Source: Ketobacter sp. MCCC 1A13808 (GTDB taxonomy: Bacteria; Pseudomonadota; Gammaproteobacteria; Pseudomonadales; Ketobacteraceae). From it: a DNA stretch of 64,000 nucleotides. Where the stretch lies: the NCBI RefSeq assembly GCF_009746715.1, contig NZ_VRKW01000005.1, positions 62,001 to 126,000 on the forward strand, read 5' to 3'. The notes beneath the pieces were generated by a model that saw only the letters and a program-made list of their open reading frames with translations, was not told where the DNA came from and did no database searches. Below are positions 30,932 to 40,485 of this stretch, in pieces; position 1 is the stretch's first letter, and each line of letters starts with the position of its first letter. A program made the position numbers and the translations under genes.

Positions 30932-31693
30932 ATGCCCACCGATAATCAGCCTGTCAATCGCTTATCCATTCGCGCTATTGATATTTCATGTAAAGATTGT
31001 AGCTTGAACCCGATATGCTTGCCGGTGGCCGTGAACGCAGTGCAATTAGTGGAACTGGACAGTATCATTAAACGCAGCCGGCCTCTGCGCAAAGAAGAGT
31101 ACTTGTTTCGCGCAAGTGATCCGTTTCACTCCATTTTTGCAGTGCGTAGCGGGACGCTAAAAACCTATGCAGTGTCGGAAAATGGCGAAGAGCAGGTAAC
31201 TGGGTTTTATTTGCCGGGAGAATTGCTGGGCATCGACGGCATCAGTATGAATCGGCACACCAACTTTGCCAAAGCACTGGAAACCGCTGCAGTGTGTGAA
31301 ATACCCTTCGATAAACTGGAAATACTTTTCGCCAAAATGCCTACGTTACAGCGCCATTTTTTTCAGCTATTGAGTCGAGAAATTCAATCCGACCAACTGC
31401 TCATCAGGTTGCTAAGCAAAAAAAGTGCAGAAGAACGTATCGCTGCCTTGTTGATGAGCATTTCTCATCGCCATACCCGGCGAGGCCTCTCTCCGTTAGG
31501 CTTCCGTTTGGCTATGTCCCGAAACGACATAGGCAACTACCTCGGATTGGCTGTTGAGACAGTGTCCCGGGTTTTTACCCGATTGCAAAAGCAGGGCATT
31601 ATTCTGGTGGATGGAAAAGAGGTAGAAGTACTTGATTTGTCGGCTCTCAGTCTGGCTTCCGACGCTTATGAGCTTCGCGCCCAAACCGCCTGA
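30932..31693 (+). CDS. fnr: Oxygen-sensing Crp/Fnr regulator (Fnr/Anr)
   Basis: This is a 4Fe-4S oxygen sensor and transcription factor. Starting at ATG 30932 (253 residues), cysteines fall at 20, 23, 29 and 122, the same numbers as the cluster ligands of E. coli FNR, in CKDCSLNPIC and AAVCEIPF. The cyclic-nucleotide-like domain is followed by an HTH with DIGNYLGLAVETVSRVF, containing the E-x-x-S-R DNA-reading residues of FNR for TTGAT half-sites. An in-frame ATG at 30884 would add 16 residues. A weak FNR-like site lies in the downstream intergenic region before the monooxygenase gene. Confidence 0.95.
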   Translation: MPTDNQPVNRLSIRAIDISCKDCSLNPICLPVAVNAVQLVELDSIIKRSRPLRKEEYLFRASDPFHSIFAVRSGTLKTYAVSENGEEQVTGFYLPGELLGIDGISMNRHTNFAKALETAAVCEIPFDKLEILFAKMPTLQRHFFQLLSREIQSDQLLIRLLSKKSAEERIAALLMSISHRHTRRGLSPLGFRLAMSRNDIGNYLGLAVETVSRVFTRLQKQGIILVDGKEVEVLDLSALSLASDAYELRAQTA

Positions 31694-31843
31694 ATTGTCT
31701 TAAACCCACCCAATCTCCGCTGGCCTTTTGGCTGTGTTCTTGGCCTAATCTGCATTGTTTTCGGCACAAACAACCAATGACAACCCCGATCGGGATGTGT
31801 TCTAGTACATCGTGTTTATTTATTAGCCGACCAGCAACTCAAA

Positions 31844-31857
31844 TTGATCGTGATCGC
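31844..31857 (+). promoter_or_regulatory. Possible Fnr/Anr box
   Basis: TTGAT-CGTG-ATCGC matches the TTGAT-N4-ATCAA consensus at 8 of 10 positions. It lies about 60 bp before the monooxygenase start and just downstream of the fnr gene. Only one half-site is perfect. Confidence 0.35.
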
Positions 31858-31911
31858 GCCCCTTTTAAGCGGTTCATGGCGAAGCAGACACAGTAAAAAA
31901 GAGACCGTAAT

Positions 31912-33375
31912 ATGACGTCTGAAATAATCGACGTGTTGATTGTCGGTGCCGGGCTCTCCGGTATTGGCGCAGCCCGTCACTTGCAAAAAATTTGCCCGAA
32001 AAAGACCTACGCCATTCTGGAAGCTCGTGATGCCATTGGCGGTACCTGGGACTTGTTTCGTTATCCCGGCATTCGCTCAGACTCGGATATGTTCACGCTG
32101 GGATACAGTTTTAAACCCTGGAACAATCCAAAGTCGATTGCGGATGGAGAAGATATCCGCCACTACATTGAAGAAACCGCCCGCGAAAATAATATCGAGC
32201 GTAACATTCGGTTTGGTCATAAGGTAATAAGCGCCTCATGGGACTCCGATCAGGCACTGTGGACGGTTCAGGTTCAGCGAGTAGACGAACCGCAACCGCT
32301 TCAGATTCAATGTAATTTCTTTATCGGGTGTACCGGGTACTACAATTATGACAAAGGCTATACCCCGGAATTCCCGGGTAGTGATCGTTTTGGCGGGCAG
32401 ATTGTTCATCCCCAGCATTGGCCTGATAAACTGGATTACCGGGACAAGCGGGTTGTGGTGATCGGTAGCGGTGCAACGGCGGTAACATTGGTTCCGGCGA
32501 TGGCGGAAGCGGCGGCACATGTCACCATGTTGCAACGATCCCCGTCCTACGTGGCGTCGGTTCCCCTGAAAGACAAAGTTGCCATAAAATTGCGCAAGTA
32601 TTTACCTGCGTGGTTGGTATACCGGATGGCCCGTACCAGACAAATCGGTTTCCAGATGGCGTTTTATCGTCTGGCCCGGGCCAAACCGAAAATGGTACGC
32701 CGTTTATTGCTGGGGCAGGTGCGAAAGCAAGTGGGTCCCGACTTTGATATGACTCATTTTTCTCCGCAATATAATCCTTGGGACGAGCGCTTGTGTGCGG
32801 TTCCAAACGGGGATTTATTCCGCGCTATCCGCAAAGGCAACGCCTCTGTCGAGACCGATCATATTGAAACCTTTACCGAAAAAGGGATTTTGCTGAAATC
32901 CGGAAAGCAGTTGGAGGCGGACATCATCATTACCGCCACGGGGTTGGATTTACAAATGCTGGGCGGTACTCAGTTGGAAGTGGACGGTAAACCCTTTGTG
33001 ATTTCCAACTCAATGAATTACAAGGGTGTCATGTTTCAGGACCTACCGAATTTTGCCATGATCTTCGGATACACCAACGCGTCTTGGACGCTGAAATCAG
33101 ATATTACCAGTGAGTTCCTGTGCCGTTTGATCAAGGAAATGGATAAACGTAAATTACGTCAATGCACGCCGCGCTTGGCGGATAGTAGTGTAGAGGCGTT
33201 ACCGTTCATTGAAATGCGGTCAGGGTATCTACAGAGAGCGATGTCAAAACTGCCCAAGCAGGGTTCGGTCGCCCCCTGGAAATTGCATCAAAATTACGCA
33301 ATGGATCTGGCAATGTTACGTTTTGGTCAACTCGATGACGGTACTATGACCTTTTCAAATCCGGCACCTGGGTGA
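31912..33375 (+). CDS. Flavin-containing monooxygenase, Baeyer-Villiger type
   Basis: The 487-residue enzyme should use FAD, NADPH and oxygen to insert oxygen next to a ketone or oxidise a heteroatom. FAD-binding GAGLSGIG lies near residues 12-19, GTWDLFRYPGIRSDSDM (about 44-60) is typical of this class, the Baeyer-Villiger fingerprint F-x-G-x3-H-x3-W is FGGQIVHPQHW (160-170), and the NADPH motif is GSGATA (185-190). It resembles EthA-like enzymes. The substrate is unknown. It is a single gene with its own terminator and a possible Fnr box upstream. Confidence 0.9.
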   Translation: MTSEIIDVLIVGAGLSGIGAARHLQKICPKKTYAILEARDAIGGTWDLFRYPGIRSDSDMFTLGYSFKPWNNPKSIADGEDIRHYIEETARENNIERNIRFGHKVISASWDSDQALWTVQVQRVDEPQPLQIQCNFFIGCTGYYNYDKGYTPEFPGSDRFGGQIVHPQHWPDKLDYRDKRVVVIGSGATAVTLVPAMAEAAAHVTMLQRSPSYVASVPLKDKVAIKLRKYLPAWLVYRMARTRQIGFQMAFYRLARAKPKMVRRLLLGQVRKQVGPDFDMTHFSPQYNPWDERLCAVPNGDLFRAIRKGNASVETDHIETFTEKGILLKSGKQLEADIIITATGLDLQMLGGTQLEVDGKPFVISNSMNYKGVMFQDLPNFAMIFGYTNASWTLKSDITSEFLCRLIKEMDKRKLRQCTPRLADSSVEALPFIEMRSGYLQRAMSKLPKQGSVAPWKLHQNYAMDLAMLRFGQLDDGTMTFSNPAPG

Positions 33376-33405
33376 CTGACTCGTTAGTCCCAGCGGTATT
33401 TCTTG

Positions 33406-33432
33406 AAAGCCCCTGTTAACAGGGGCTTTTTC
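33406..33432 (+). terminator. Intrinsic terminator of the monooxygenase gene
   Basis: AAAGCCCCTGTT and AACAGGGGCTTT (33406-33429) form a perfect palindrome followed by further T residues. Confidence 0.88.
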
Positions 33433-33549
33433 ATTGTTATAAAATGTGTGTAGCATTAACTGCTAACACGCTATGGATGGTTGGAGTCGGCGACGCTGGT
33501 TTGCAAGGCTCCTCAAACGCAACACCCCAACTTGATAGAGAGACTACGT

Positions 33550-34341
33550 ATGACTAAGTTAGCTGAGCTCGTATCGGAAGACACTTCATTCGCTGAAAAA
33601 ATGAAAATCAACGCAAGGCGATTTGGGCTGGCCGGTGTGGGCCTGCTCAGTCTCGTTGAACATGAACGGGATCGTCTCTATAAGCAAATATTGGAAATGG
33701 GTGAAAGTGTAGGTGGGTCAGATACTTTGGTGGGGCGTATCAGCCTGATCAGCACCGGCACCCTGAATCTGATGCGTGAAGAAACCCTGCGGGTGTTTGA
33801 TGAGCTGGTGGAAGAAGGCGAACAAGCCTGGTCGAAGGATAAAAAAACAACCTTGCTGGGGGTCGAAAAAATCAGTGCAACCCGCACGGTAGGAAGGTCA
33901 AAAAACAGCACAGCCGATCTCAAAAGGTCAGTTTCATCCAAAGCTGCTACGGTAGCTGATGCCGCATTGCAATCAGCCGCCGGGTTAAAAGCCGATTCCG
34001 AGTCCGTAATGAAACGCACAGCGTCGAAAGCGGCAGTCGTGAAGGCCAAAGCCAAGGCCGCTTATGATGAATTGTCAGATGAAATGAAACAACGGTTTGA
34101 TGAGGTCAAAGTGTTGGCCACCGATCTGAGTGGATATGGTGAGCAGGCCAAATTGGAAATTAACGCGCTGGTTAAACAAATCAAAGAGGGTGATGTAAAA
34201 GGTCGGCGCCCAGCGCAGAGTAAAGTTCAGGAGTGCGCTGAATTTGATGCACGCAAAGCGATCAAAGGGATGAAGCCGTCGGAGGCTTTGCAACGCCTGG
34301 AAAAAGTGCTGGCTCAGAACGCAGAAGAAGTTGCTCATTAA
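33550..34341 (+). CDS. Phasin-like / granule-associated protein candidate
   Basis: The 263-residue protein from ATG 33550 (after AGAGAG) is highly charged. The N-terminal half is amphipathic helical (LAELVSEDTSFAEKMKINARRFGLAGVGLLSL). The middle is rich in Lys, Ala, Ser and Thr (about 120-190), like the basic tails of PhaF-type phasins. The C-terminal half is helical with DELSDEMKQRFDEVK. No signal peptide. The overall pattern suggests a polyhydroxyalkanoate granule phasin, but this is inference from composition. It overlaps the recX start at 34331 by 11 bp. Confidence 0.55.
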   Translation: MTKLAELVSEDTSFAEKMKINARRFGLAGVGLLSLVEHERDRLYKQILEMGESVGGSDTLVGRISLISTGTLNLMREETLRVFDELVEEGEQAWSKDKKTTLLGVEKISATRTVGRSKNSTADLKRSVSSKAATVADAALQSAAGLKADSESVMKRTASKAAVVKAKAKAAYDELSDEMKQRFDEVKVLATDLSGYGEQAKLEINALVKQIKEGDVKGRRPAQSKVQECAEFDARKAIKGMKPSEALQRLEKVLAQNAEEVAH

Positions 34342-34822
34342 TAGTAATTCCGGGCAAAGCAACGGGCGCGACGCAGATGGGCAGACAAAAGCGCAGGTAA
34401 AGGAGAGCGCTCTACGTTTGTTGTCCCGGCGTGAATACAGCGTACGCGAATTGACAACCCGGTTGACCTCAAAGTTTGATGCAGCGCTGGTCGATGCAGA
34501 GCTGAAAGGGTTAATTGAACAAGGTTTGCAAAGCGATGAGCGTTACGCCCGCATGATGCTTAACGCCAGGCTGTCTCGGAGCCACGGTCCGTTGCGTATT
34601 GCCCGGGAAATCCAGAGCAAGGGAGTGGCGCCTGAGTTGGTAGGCCAGGTTATGGAAGCCGCTGAGGTCGATTGGTTCGAGCAGGCCCGGGAAGCCTATG
34701 AGCGCCGCTTCGGTCCCGGACCTGCAACGGATATGAAGCAGCGGTCAAAGCAGTTTCGCTTCCTGCAATACCGGGGTTTCAGCGTTGATCAGATACAATA
34801 TGCAATGAATCCTGATAAATAA
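34331..34822 (+). CDS. recX: Regulatory protein RecX
   Basis: RecX binds RecA filaments and limits their growth. The 163-residue product has the RecX helical repeats: ALRLLSRREYSVRELTTRL (about 27-45), GLQSDERYARMML and the HGPLRIAREIQSKGV block. The start at TTG 34331 lies inside the previous gene; a TTG further in, behind AAGGAG near 34396, is an alternative that would remove the first helix. It usually follows recA but is displaced here by five genes; alaS still follows it. Confidence 0.92.
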   Translation: MLINSNSGQSNGRDADGQTKAQVKESALRLLSRREYSVRELTTRLTSKFDAALVDAELKGLIEQGLQSDERYARMMLNARLSRSHGPLRIAREIQSKGVAPELVGQVMEAAEVDWFEQAREAYERRFGPGPATDMKQRSKQFRFLQYRGFSVDQIQYAMNPDK

Positions 34823-34951
34823 TCAGAGCAGAGACCATTTTTCACTCATCCAGTAGATGAAAGCGCCGCAATAGATGGTAAACTCGCGCCTTTATGGCGA
34901 GAAATGCCTATCACCTCGCATAACCAACTGCTAGTTCACAAATCCGAATCT

Positions 34952-37552
34952 ATGAAAACCTCTGAAATCCGACAAGCGTTCCTCCAATACTTTGCTTCCC
35001 AGGGACATGAAATCGTGCCCAGCAGCTCTCTGGTGCCTGGAAACGATCCTACTTTGTTGTTCACCAACGCCGGAATGGTGCAGTTCAAGGACGTGTTCCT
35101 GGGCCGTGAACAGCGGCAGTCCACCCGAGCCACGTCGTCCCAGCGTTGCGTGCGAGCAGGGGGGAAACATAACGATCTTGAAAACGTGGGTTATACCGCT
35201 CGTCACCATACCTTTTTTGAGATGCTGGGTAACTTCAGTTTTGGCGATTACTTCAAGGAAGATGCAATCCGCTTCGCCTGGGAATTTCTCACTGGCGTAA
35301 TGAAGCTTCCGAAGGAAAAGCTGTGGATCACTGTATATCAGGATGACCAGGAAGCAGAAAAAATCTGGTTGGAAACGATGGGAGTCGACCCCGAGCGTTT
35401 TTCGCGCCTGGGTGCAGACAGTAATTTCTGGCAGATGGGGGACACGGGTCCTTGCGGTCCCTGTACTGAAATATTCTATGATCATGGTGCTGATGTGTGG
35501 GGCGGGCCACCGGGTAGCCCGGAGGAAGACGGTGACCGCTATATAGAAATATGGAATCTGGTGTTCATGCAATATGACCGGCAGCCGGACGGCGAGTTGC
35601 AGCCGCTACCCAAGCCCTCGGTTGATACGGGCATGGGCCTGGAACGAATCGCTGCAGTGATGCAAAGCGTGCACAGTAACTACGAAATCGACTTGTTTGT
35701 AAATCTGCTTAATGCCGCGGCCAAAGTGATTGGTACACAGGATCTGGAAGAAAAATCCCTGCGCGTAGTGGCCGATCATATCCGTTCCTGTGCCTTTCTG
35801 ATCACCGATGGTGTGATGCCTTCTAACGAAGGCCGGGGCTACGTGCTGAGGCGCATATTGCGGCGGGCAATCCGCCACGGAAACAAGCTCGGAATGAAAG
35901 ATTTGTTTTTCTATAAATTGGTGAAGCCGCTGGTATTGGAAATGGGGGATGCCTATCCGGAGCTGCGGCAAGCTCAGACACAGATTGAAAAGATTCTGAA
36001 GCTTGAAGAAGAGCAGTTTGCCAAAACACTGGAGCAAGGATTGCGTATTCTTGACCAGGAGCTGGAATCATTGCAAGCCAAGCAGATACCAGGGGATCTG
36101 GTATTCAAGCTTTATGACACTTATGGCTTTCCCGCTGACCTGACGGCTGATATCGCCCGTGAACGTGAGTTAACGATCGATCAAACCGGTTTTGAGCAGG
36201 CGATGCACCAACAGAAAAGCCGCTCCAAAGAAGCCGGTAAATTCAAGTCTGGGTATCATGATGGTATTGAGGTGCTAACGGCAACCGGGTTTACGGGATA
36301 TCAGCAATCGGAGGCACCGGCCACCATCACGGAGCTGTTTGTGGGTGGTGTGTCCGTAGCGCAGGTGATGGCCGGACAGGAAGCCATTATCGTGCTGGAC
36401 AGCACGCCATTTTATGCGGAATCCGGCGGCCAGATTGGAGATGTAGGTTTTATAAACTCGGCGGATGCGTCATTCGAAGTCATTGATACCGGTAAAGAAC
36501 GTCAAGCCCATTTGCATCACGGAGTAATGACGTCAGGCTCGCTCCAGGTGGGGGATGCTATAACGGCGGTAATCGACAACTCCCGTCGCCAGGCTATTCG
36601 ACTTAATCACTCTGCAACACACTTAATGCATGCGGCATTGCGCATGGTGTTGGGTTCCCATGTAACACAGAAAGGGTCACTGGTGGGTGCCGACCGGCTG
36701 CGTTTTGACTTCACTCATATGGAGCCAATGAAGCCGGAAGAGATTCGGGCTGTGGAGCGTTTGGTGAATGAACAGATTCGTGGCAATAGTGAAGTGAGCA
36801 CCGAACTTATGGCCATTGATGACGCCAAAGCCTGCGGCGCTATGGCGCTGTTCGGTGAAAAATACGACGATGAAGTGCGAGTCCTGACTATGGGGCAGGA
36901 TCGGTTTTCCATCGAATTATGCGGAGGCACCCACGTTGCCCGGACCGGAGATATTGGCGTTTTCCGGATTATTTCAGAAACCGGTGTCGCGGCGGGTATC
37001 CGCCGAATTGAAGCGGTGAGTGGTCAGGCCGCGATGGATTGGATTGATGCGACGGAAGACACGGTCGACGCCATTTCCAGCCTGCTGAAAACCAACCGGG
37101 AACAGGTGCTTGAGCGAGTTCAGCAGTCGCTTGACCGGGTCAAGATTCTGGAGAAAGAACTGGAGCGGCAGAAAGCCAAGCTGGCCAGCAGTGCCGGCGA
37201 CGAACTGCTGCAGCAGGTTAAGGACGTAGCCGGAGTGAAGGTGTTGAGTGCCGAAGTGGACGGGGTTGATCCTAAAGCACTGCGGGATATGGTTGATAAA
37301 CTGAAAGACAAATTAGGCTCCGGCATTATCGTTCTGGGATTAGGCGGAGAAAAAGCCAACCTGGTGGCCGGGGTAACCAAAGACCTGACATCAAAAGTGA
37401 AAGCAGGTGATCTTGTCAATCACGTTGCCCAACAATTGGGGGGGCGTGGTGGCGGTAGGCCGGATCTGGCGATGGCGGGAGGCCCGAATGTGGCGAATCT
37501 TGCGGTTGCCCTCGGGTCGGTGGAAAACTGGGTGTCGGAAAAATTGAATTAA
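34952..37552 (+). CDS. alaS: Alanyl-tRNA synthetase
   Basis: AlaRS charges tRNA-Ala and clears mischarged Ser and Gly. From ATG 34952 the protein has 866 residues and begins [11 protein letters not shown], as in Pseudomonas AlaS. The class II core shows [19 protein letters not shown] and [13 protein letters not shown]. The editing domain shows [13 protein letters not shown] and the zinc-binding CGGTHV, then a C-Ala domain with a Gly-rich end. An ATG at 34904 would add 16 residues. The order recX-alaS-lysC-csrA is conserved in Pseudomonas. Confidence 0.98.
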   Translation: MKTSEIRQAFLQYFASQGHEIVPSSSLVPGNDPTLLFTNAGMVQFKDVFLGREQRQSTRATSSQRCVRAGGKHNDLENVGYTARHHTFFEMLGNFSFGDYFKEDAIRFAWEFLTGVMKLPKEKLWITVYQDDQEAEKIWLETMGVDPERFSRLGADSNFWQMGDTGPCGPCTEIFYDHGADVWGGPPGSPEEDGDRYIEIWNLVFMQYDRQPDGELQPLPKPSVDTGMGLERIAAVMQSVHSNYEIDLFVNLLNAAAKVIGTQDLEEKSLRVVADHIRSCAFLITDGVMPSNEGRGYVLRRILRRAIRHGNKLGMKDLFFYKLVKPLVLEMGDAYPELRQAQTQIEKILKLEEEQFAKTLEQGLRILDQELESLQAKQIPGDLVFKLYDTYGFPADLTADIARERELTIDQTGFEQAMHQQKSRSKEAGKFKSGYHDGIEVLTATGFTGYQQSEAPATITELFVGGVSVAQVMAGQEAIIVLDSTPFYAESGGQIGDVGFINSADASFEVIDTGKERQAHLHHGVMTSGSLQVGDAITAVIDNSRRQAIRLNHSATHLMHAALRMVLGSHVTQKGSLVGADRLRFDFTHMEPMKPEEIRAVERLVNEQIRGNSEVSTELMAIDDAKACGAMALFGEKYDDEVRVLTMGQDRFSIELCGGTHVARTGDIGVFRIISETGVAAGIRRIEAVSGQAAMDWIDATEDTVDAISSLLKTNREQVLERVQQSLDRVKILEKELERQKAKLASSAGDELLQQVKDVAGVKVLSAEVDGVDPKALRDMVDKLKDKLGSGIIVLGLGGEKANLVAGVTKDLTSKVKAGDLVNHVAQQLGGRGGGRPDLAMAGGPNVANLAVALGSVENWVSEKLN

Positions 37553-37715
37553 AACGGATCAAAGGCTGTTGAAAAGGTCGGAAAAGCAAGTTGACCAGGC
37601 AACAAAAGGTATACAATACAGGCCTTTAGTTTCATATTGAGAACCGCTATTGTTGCGATCCTGTAACAGTCCCGTGCGATAGCGAATCGTTAAAATCTAC
37701 TGAAGAAATGTTTCA

Positions 37716-38951
37716 ATGGCGTTAATTGTTCAGAAATACGGTGGAACCTCAGTCGGTACCATTGATCGTATAAAAAGTGTGGCCAAGCGGGTCGAGCGGA
37801 CACGTGATGAAGGCCACGACGTGGTGGTCGTGCTATCTGCTATGAGTGGGGAAACCAACCGTTTGTTAGCGCTTGCCCATGACATCTGTGCTAAGCCTTC
37901 TGCGCGGGAATTGGACGTTCTAGTAACCACCGGAGAGCAGGTAACCATCGCCTTGCTGAGTATGGCATTGCAGAGTGATGGCTATGAGGCCCGCTCCTAT
38001 ACCGGTGCCCAGGTCAGGATTCTCACCGACGACTCATTCGGAAAGGCTCGTATTCAGGGGATTGACGCTGAGCGTATCGGCACCGACCTCTCCAAAGGCC
38101 GCATTGTTGTAGTGGCCGGGTTTCAGGGTGTCGATGGCGAAGGCAATATTACGACGCTGGGTCGTGGTGGTTCTGACACGTCTGCGGTGGCGTTGGCAGC
38201 GGCGCTCAAGGCCGATGAATGCCAGATTTATACGGACGTAGACGGCGTTTACACAACCGACCCCCGGGTGGTCGGCAGTGCGCGCCGGCTGGATCGTATT
38301 ACTTTTGAAGAAATGCTGGAAATGGCAAGCCAGGGTTCAAAAGTATTGCAGATCCGTTCAGTGGAATTTGCGGGCAAATACAATGTACCGCTGCGGGTCC
38401 TGTCCAGCTTTGAAGACGGCCCCGGAACATTAATTACAGTCGATGAAGAGGAACCCATGGAACAGCCCGTGATCTCAGGAATTGCCTTCAACCGTGACGA
38501 GGCCAAGATTACCGTACGCGGTGTGCCGGATATTCCGGGTGCGGCCTATAAAATATTAGGCCCTGTAGGCCATGCGAATATTGAAGTGGACATGATTGTG
38601 CAAAACGTGGGAGCGGACAACACCACGGATTTCACCTTTACTGTGCACAAAAACGAAATGGAAAAAGCGACGGAAGTGCTGAAGAACGTCGCTGCTGAGC
38701 TTGGTGCCCGAGAAGTACAATCGGATGCGTCAGTTGCAAAAGTCTCCATGGTGGGGGTCGGCATGCGTTCTCACGCGGGGGTAGCCGCCAAGATGTTTGA
38801 AATTCTCGCTAACGAAGTCATAAATATCCAGATGATCTCCACTTCGGAAATCAAGATCTCCGTCGTGATCGAGGAAAAGTATCTGGAATTGGCCGTGCGG
38901 GCTTTGCATTCCGGGTTTGAGCTGGAAAAGGAACCATTTGAGTCAAAATAA
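37716..38951 (+). CDS. lysC: Aspartate kinase
   Basis: LysC phosphorylates aspartate, the first step towards lysine, threonine and methionine. The 411-residue protein opens with the kinase signature [10 protein letters not shown] (4-13), has [17 protein letters not shown] and two C-terminal ACT domains (from about 265 and 345; [19 protein letters not shown] and [10 protein letters not shown]), indicating allosteric inhibition by end products. It lies upstream of csrA as in Pseudomonas. Confidence 0.97.
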   Translation: MALIVQKYGGTSVGTIDRIKSVAKRVERTRDEGHDVVVVLSAMSGETNRLLALAHDICAKPSARELDVLVTTGEQVTIALLSMALQSDGYEARSYTGAQVRILTDDSFGKARIQGIDAERIGTDLSKGRIVVVAGFQGVDGEGNITTLGRGGSDTSAVALAAALKADECQIYTDVDGVYTTDPRVVGSARRLDRITFEEMLEMASQGSKVLQIRSVEFAGKYNVPLRVLSSFEDGPGTLITVDEEEPMEQPVISGIAFNRDEAKITVRGVPDIPGAAYKILGPVGHANIEVDMIVQNVGADNTTDFTFTVHKNEMEKATEVLKNVAAELGAREVQSDASVAKVSMVGVGMRSHAGVAAKMFEILANEVINIQMISTSEIKISVVIEEKYLELAVRALHSGFELEKEPFESK

Positions 38952-39022
38952 CGTGAATACGAAATAAAATAGGCTTTATCCCTACCAAAATCGTGAAGCT
39001 GGTCAATAATTACGGTGGTTTT

Positions 39023-39095
39023 GGAATTTAGGGCAGGGCATTTACCCGGAAATAATATCCAAGAGCTCGTTGGAGCAGTATGCACAGGAGAAGGA
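39023..39095 (+). promoter_or_regulatory. csrA leader with five GGA motifs
   Basis: GGA occurs at 39023, 39048, 39072, 39087 and 39093. The last two overlap the ribosome-binding site. This is the pattern expected of a leader that CsrA binds to repress its own translation, as in E. coli csrA. Autoregulation is inferred. Confidence 0.55.
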
Positions 39096-39096
39096 T

Positions 39097-39285
39097 ATGT
39101 TAATTTTGACTCGAAGAGTCGGTGAGACGTTGATGATAGGTGATGAAGTCACCGTAACTGTACTGGGTGTTAAAGGTAATCAAGTGCGAATTGGCGTAAA
39201 TGCACCTAAAGAAGTAGCAGTTCATCGGGAAGAAATCTACCAGCGCATCCAGCGGGAAAAAAGTTCTGATCAACCAGACTCGTAA
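39097..39285 (+). CDS. csrA: Carbon storage regulator CsrA/RsmA
   Basis: CsrA is a dimeric RNA-binding protein that binds GGA loops in leaders and changes translation or stability. The 62-residue protein from ATG 39097 (after AGGAGAAGGA) begins [18 protein letters not shown] and keeps the RNA-contacting N-terminal strand (Leu4, Arg6) and the [10 protein letters not shown] segment with Arg44. An in-frame upstream start at 39070 would be non-standard. It sits between lysC and tRNA-Ser. The two GGA-rich RNAs at 21.0-21.7 kb are its likely antagonists. Confidence 0.97.
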   Translation: MLILTRRVGETLMIGDEVTVTVLGVKGNQVRIGVNAPKEVAVHREEIYQRIQREKSSDQPDS

Positions 39286-39305
39286 TCCCCTGTAGCGGTA
39301 GTAAA

Positions 39306-39332
39306 AGGCGGTGTTTAGCATCGCTTTTTTTT
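39306..39332 (+). terminator. Intrinsic terminator of csrA
   Basis: GCGGTG and CATCGC form a 6-bp stem with one G-U pair around TTTAG, flanked by AAAAG and a run of eight T. Confidence 0.75.
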
Positions 39333-39425
39333 ATCTCCCGAGCCGGTCGGGTATTATCTTTCAAAATCAGCAATTTGGGCTAGAAATTTTGGCGTAAGGC
39401 TAGTAATATCCAGCGCACGTTTTTA

Positions 39426-39518
39426 GGAGAGGTGGCCGAGAGGCTGAAGGCGCTCCCCTGCTAAGGGAGTATACGGCTTATACCCGTATCGAGGGTTCGA
39501 ATCCCTCCTTCTCCGCCA
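39426..39518 (+). tRNA. tRNA-Ser (GCT)
   Basis: The 93-base gene starts GGAGAGGTGGCCGAG and ends with encoded CCA. The anticodon loop reads CTGCTAA between the CCCC and GGGG stem arms, giving anticodon GCT. A long variable arm (TATACGGCTTATACCCGTATC) confirms a serine tRNA. The T-loop is GGTTCGAATCC. csrA followed by tRNA-Ser and tRNA-Arg is a conserved gammaproteobacterial arrangement. Confidence 0.97.
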
Positions 39519-39627
39519 TAAAACGGCTTAGCACAAGTCACACGGCTTGACTAAGAGTAAAACAAATCAGGTAATGATTGATTAGCAATTGACATAGATA
39601 CCTGGTTACGTAAAATGCACCACCCAC

Positions 39628-39704
39628 GCGCCCGTAGCTCAGCTGGATAGAGTACCTGGCTACGAACCAGGCGGTCGCACGTTCGAATCGTGCCGGGCGC
39701 GCCA
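39628..39704 (+). tRNA. tRNA-Arg (ACG)
   Basis: The 77-base gene pairs GCGCCCG with CGGGCGC in the acceptor stem and has CCA encoded. The anticodon arm CCTGG-CTACGAA-CCAGG gives anticodon ACG (read as ICG). The T-loop is GTTCGAATC. It lies 110 bp after tRNA-Ser. Confidence 0.97.
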
Positions 39705-39714
39705 TATAAAATGA

Positions 39715-39739
39715 AGGCTTGCAGAAATGCAGGCCTTTT
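39715..39739 (+). terminator. Terminator of the tRNA-Arg transcript
   Basis: AAGGCTTGCA and TGCAGGCCTT pair (one G-U) around a GAAA tetraloop, followed by a T run. Confidence 0.85.
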
Positions 39740-40135
39740 TTTATGTTCGCACTAGGCATTTTCGCCAGATTAATAGACACCAATACCCCCTGAATTTGAA
39801 TTTTGTGCCCTGCGTCAAGCAAGCGGCCTTGGGCCAAGTGCGGGAGTAGGTACGCATTTTAGAGCACGTTTTGGCTACGGCGCAGTGAATTACCAATTTG
39901 GCTGCCGAATTTGATCGGGCGAGCTGCAAATATCCCAACCAATACATTGATAAATAGTGGGTTCGAATCTGGCTATAATCGGGTCTGGCCTATTGGCTTC
40001 GTTTTTTACCTTCCCCCGCACTGTGGTTCGCTGTTGTTTGCGGTGCAAATATTGCATTATACGTTGCTAATCAGAACTGCTATTGCGACAAACATACATC
40101 CAATTAACTCAATCCATGTGATTTGGAGAGACAAT
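39740..40135. other. Intergenic region of about 395 bp before oadG
   Basis: I find no convincing gene. Short frames on both strands have no ribosome-binding site and no recognisable motif. A TATAAT (39974-39979) could be a -10 for the oad operon but lacks a well-spaced -35. GGTTCGAATC at about 39960 resembles a tRNA T-arm but has no matching acceptor stem. The stretch may hold the oad promoter and leader. Confidence 0.5.
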
Positions 40136-40384
40136 ATGAGCAACTTACTATGGGAAGGGGTCAACCTCATGGTGGTTGGAATGGGAGCGGTCTTCGTTTT
40201 TCTGATGTTGCTGGTCTTCACCACCAGTGTTATGTCCGCTCTGGTGGCCCGGTTTCTTCCCCAGCCAAATCACCCTGTGGTCACTGAAACGCCAACACCC
40301 GCCCGCGCTACCGGCACTGATAACAGCACTTTGATGGCAGTGATAACAGCTGCAATTCATCAACATCGCTCACGTCATAAATAG
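40136..40384 (+). CDS. oadG: Oxaloacetate decarboxylase gamma subunit
   Basis: OadG anchors the peripheral alpha subunit to the membrane beta subunit. The 82-residue protein has one membrane segment ([22 protein letters not shown], about 7-28), then a Pro/Thr-rich linker and a His-containing C-terminus ([10 protein letters not shown]) of the kind that binds zinc. GGAGAG precedes ATG 40136; the frame is open further upstream but not typical. It is the first gene of oadGAB; oadA follows after about 100 bp. Confidence 0.9.
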   Translation: MSNLLWEGVNLMVVGMGAVFVFLMLLVFTTSVMSALVARFLPQPNHPVVTETPTPARATGTDNSTLMAVITAAIHQHRSRHK

Positions 40385-40485
40385 GGTGGCCTTTCCCAGG
40401 CCCGATAAATCCAAGCTGTTTTTTCGTCTATTTTTTCCCGATTTTAAAAACCGAACAGAAGCGAACTACCAAAAGGCCGATTCTT

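Noticed and set aside
39538-39837. Minus-strand frame reading ARPARFERATAWF across tRNA-Arg(ACG)
   Set aside because: Classic false gene from the reverse strand of a tRNA; the tRNA fully explains it.
39955-39975. T-arm-like GGTTCGAATC considered as a tRNA fragment or attachment site
   Set aside because: No acceptor stem, no second copy at a sensible distance and no integrase gene nearby.
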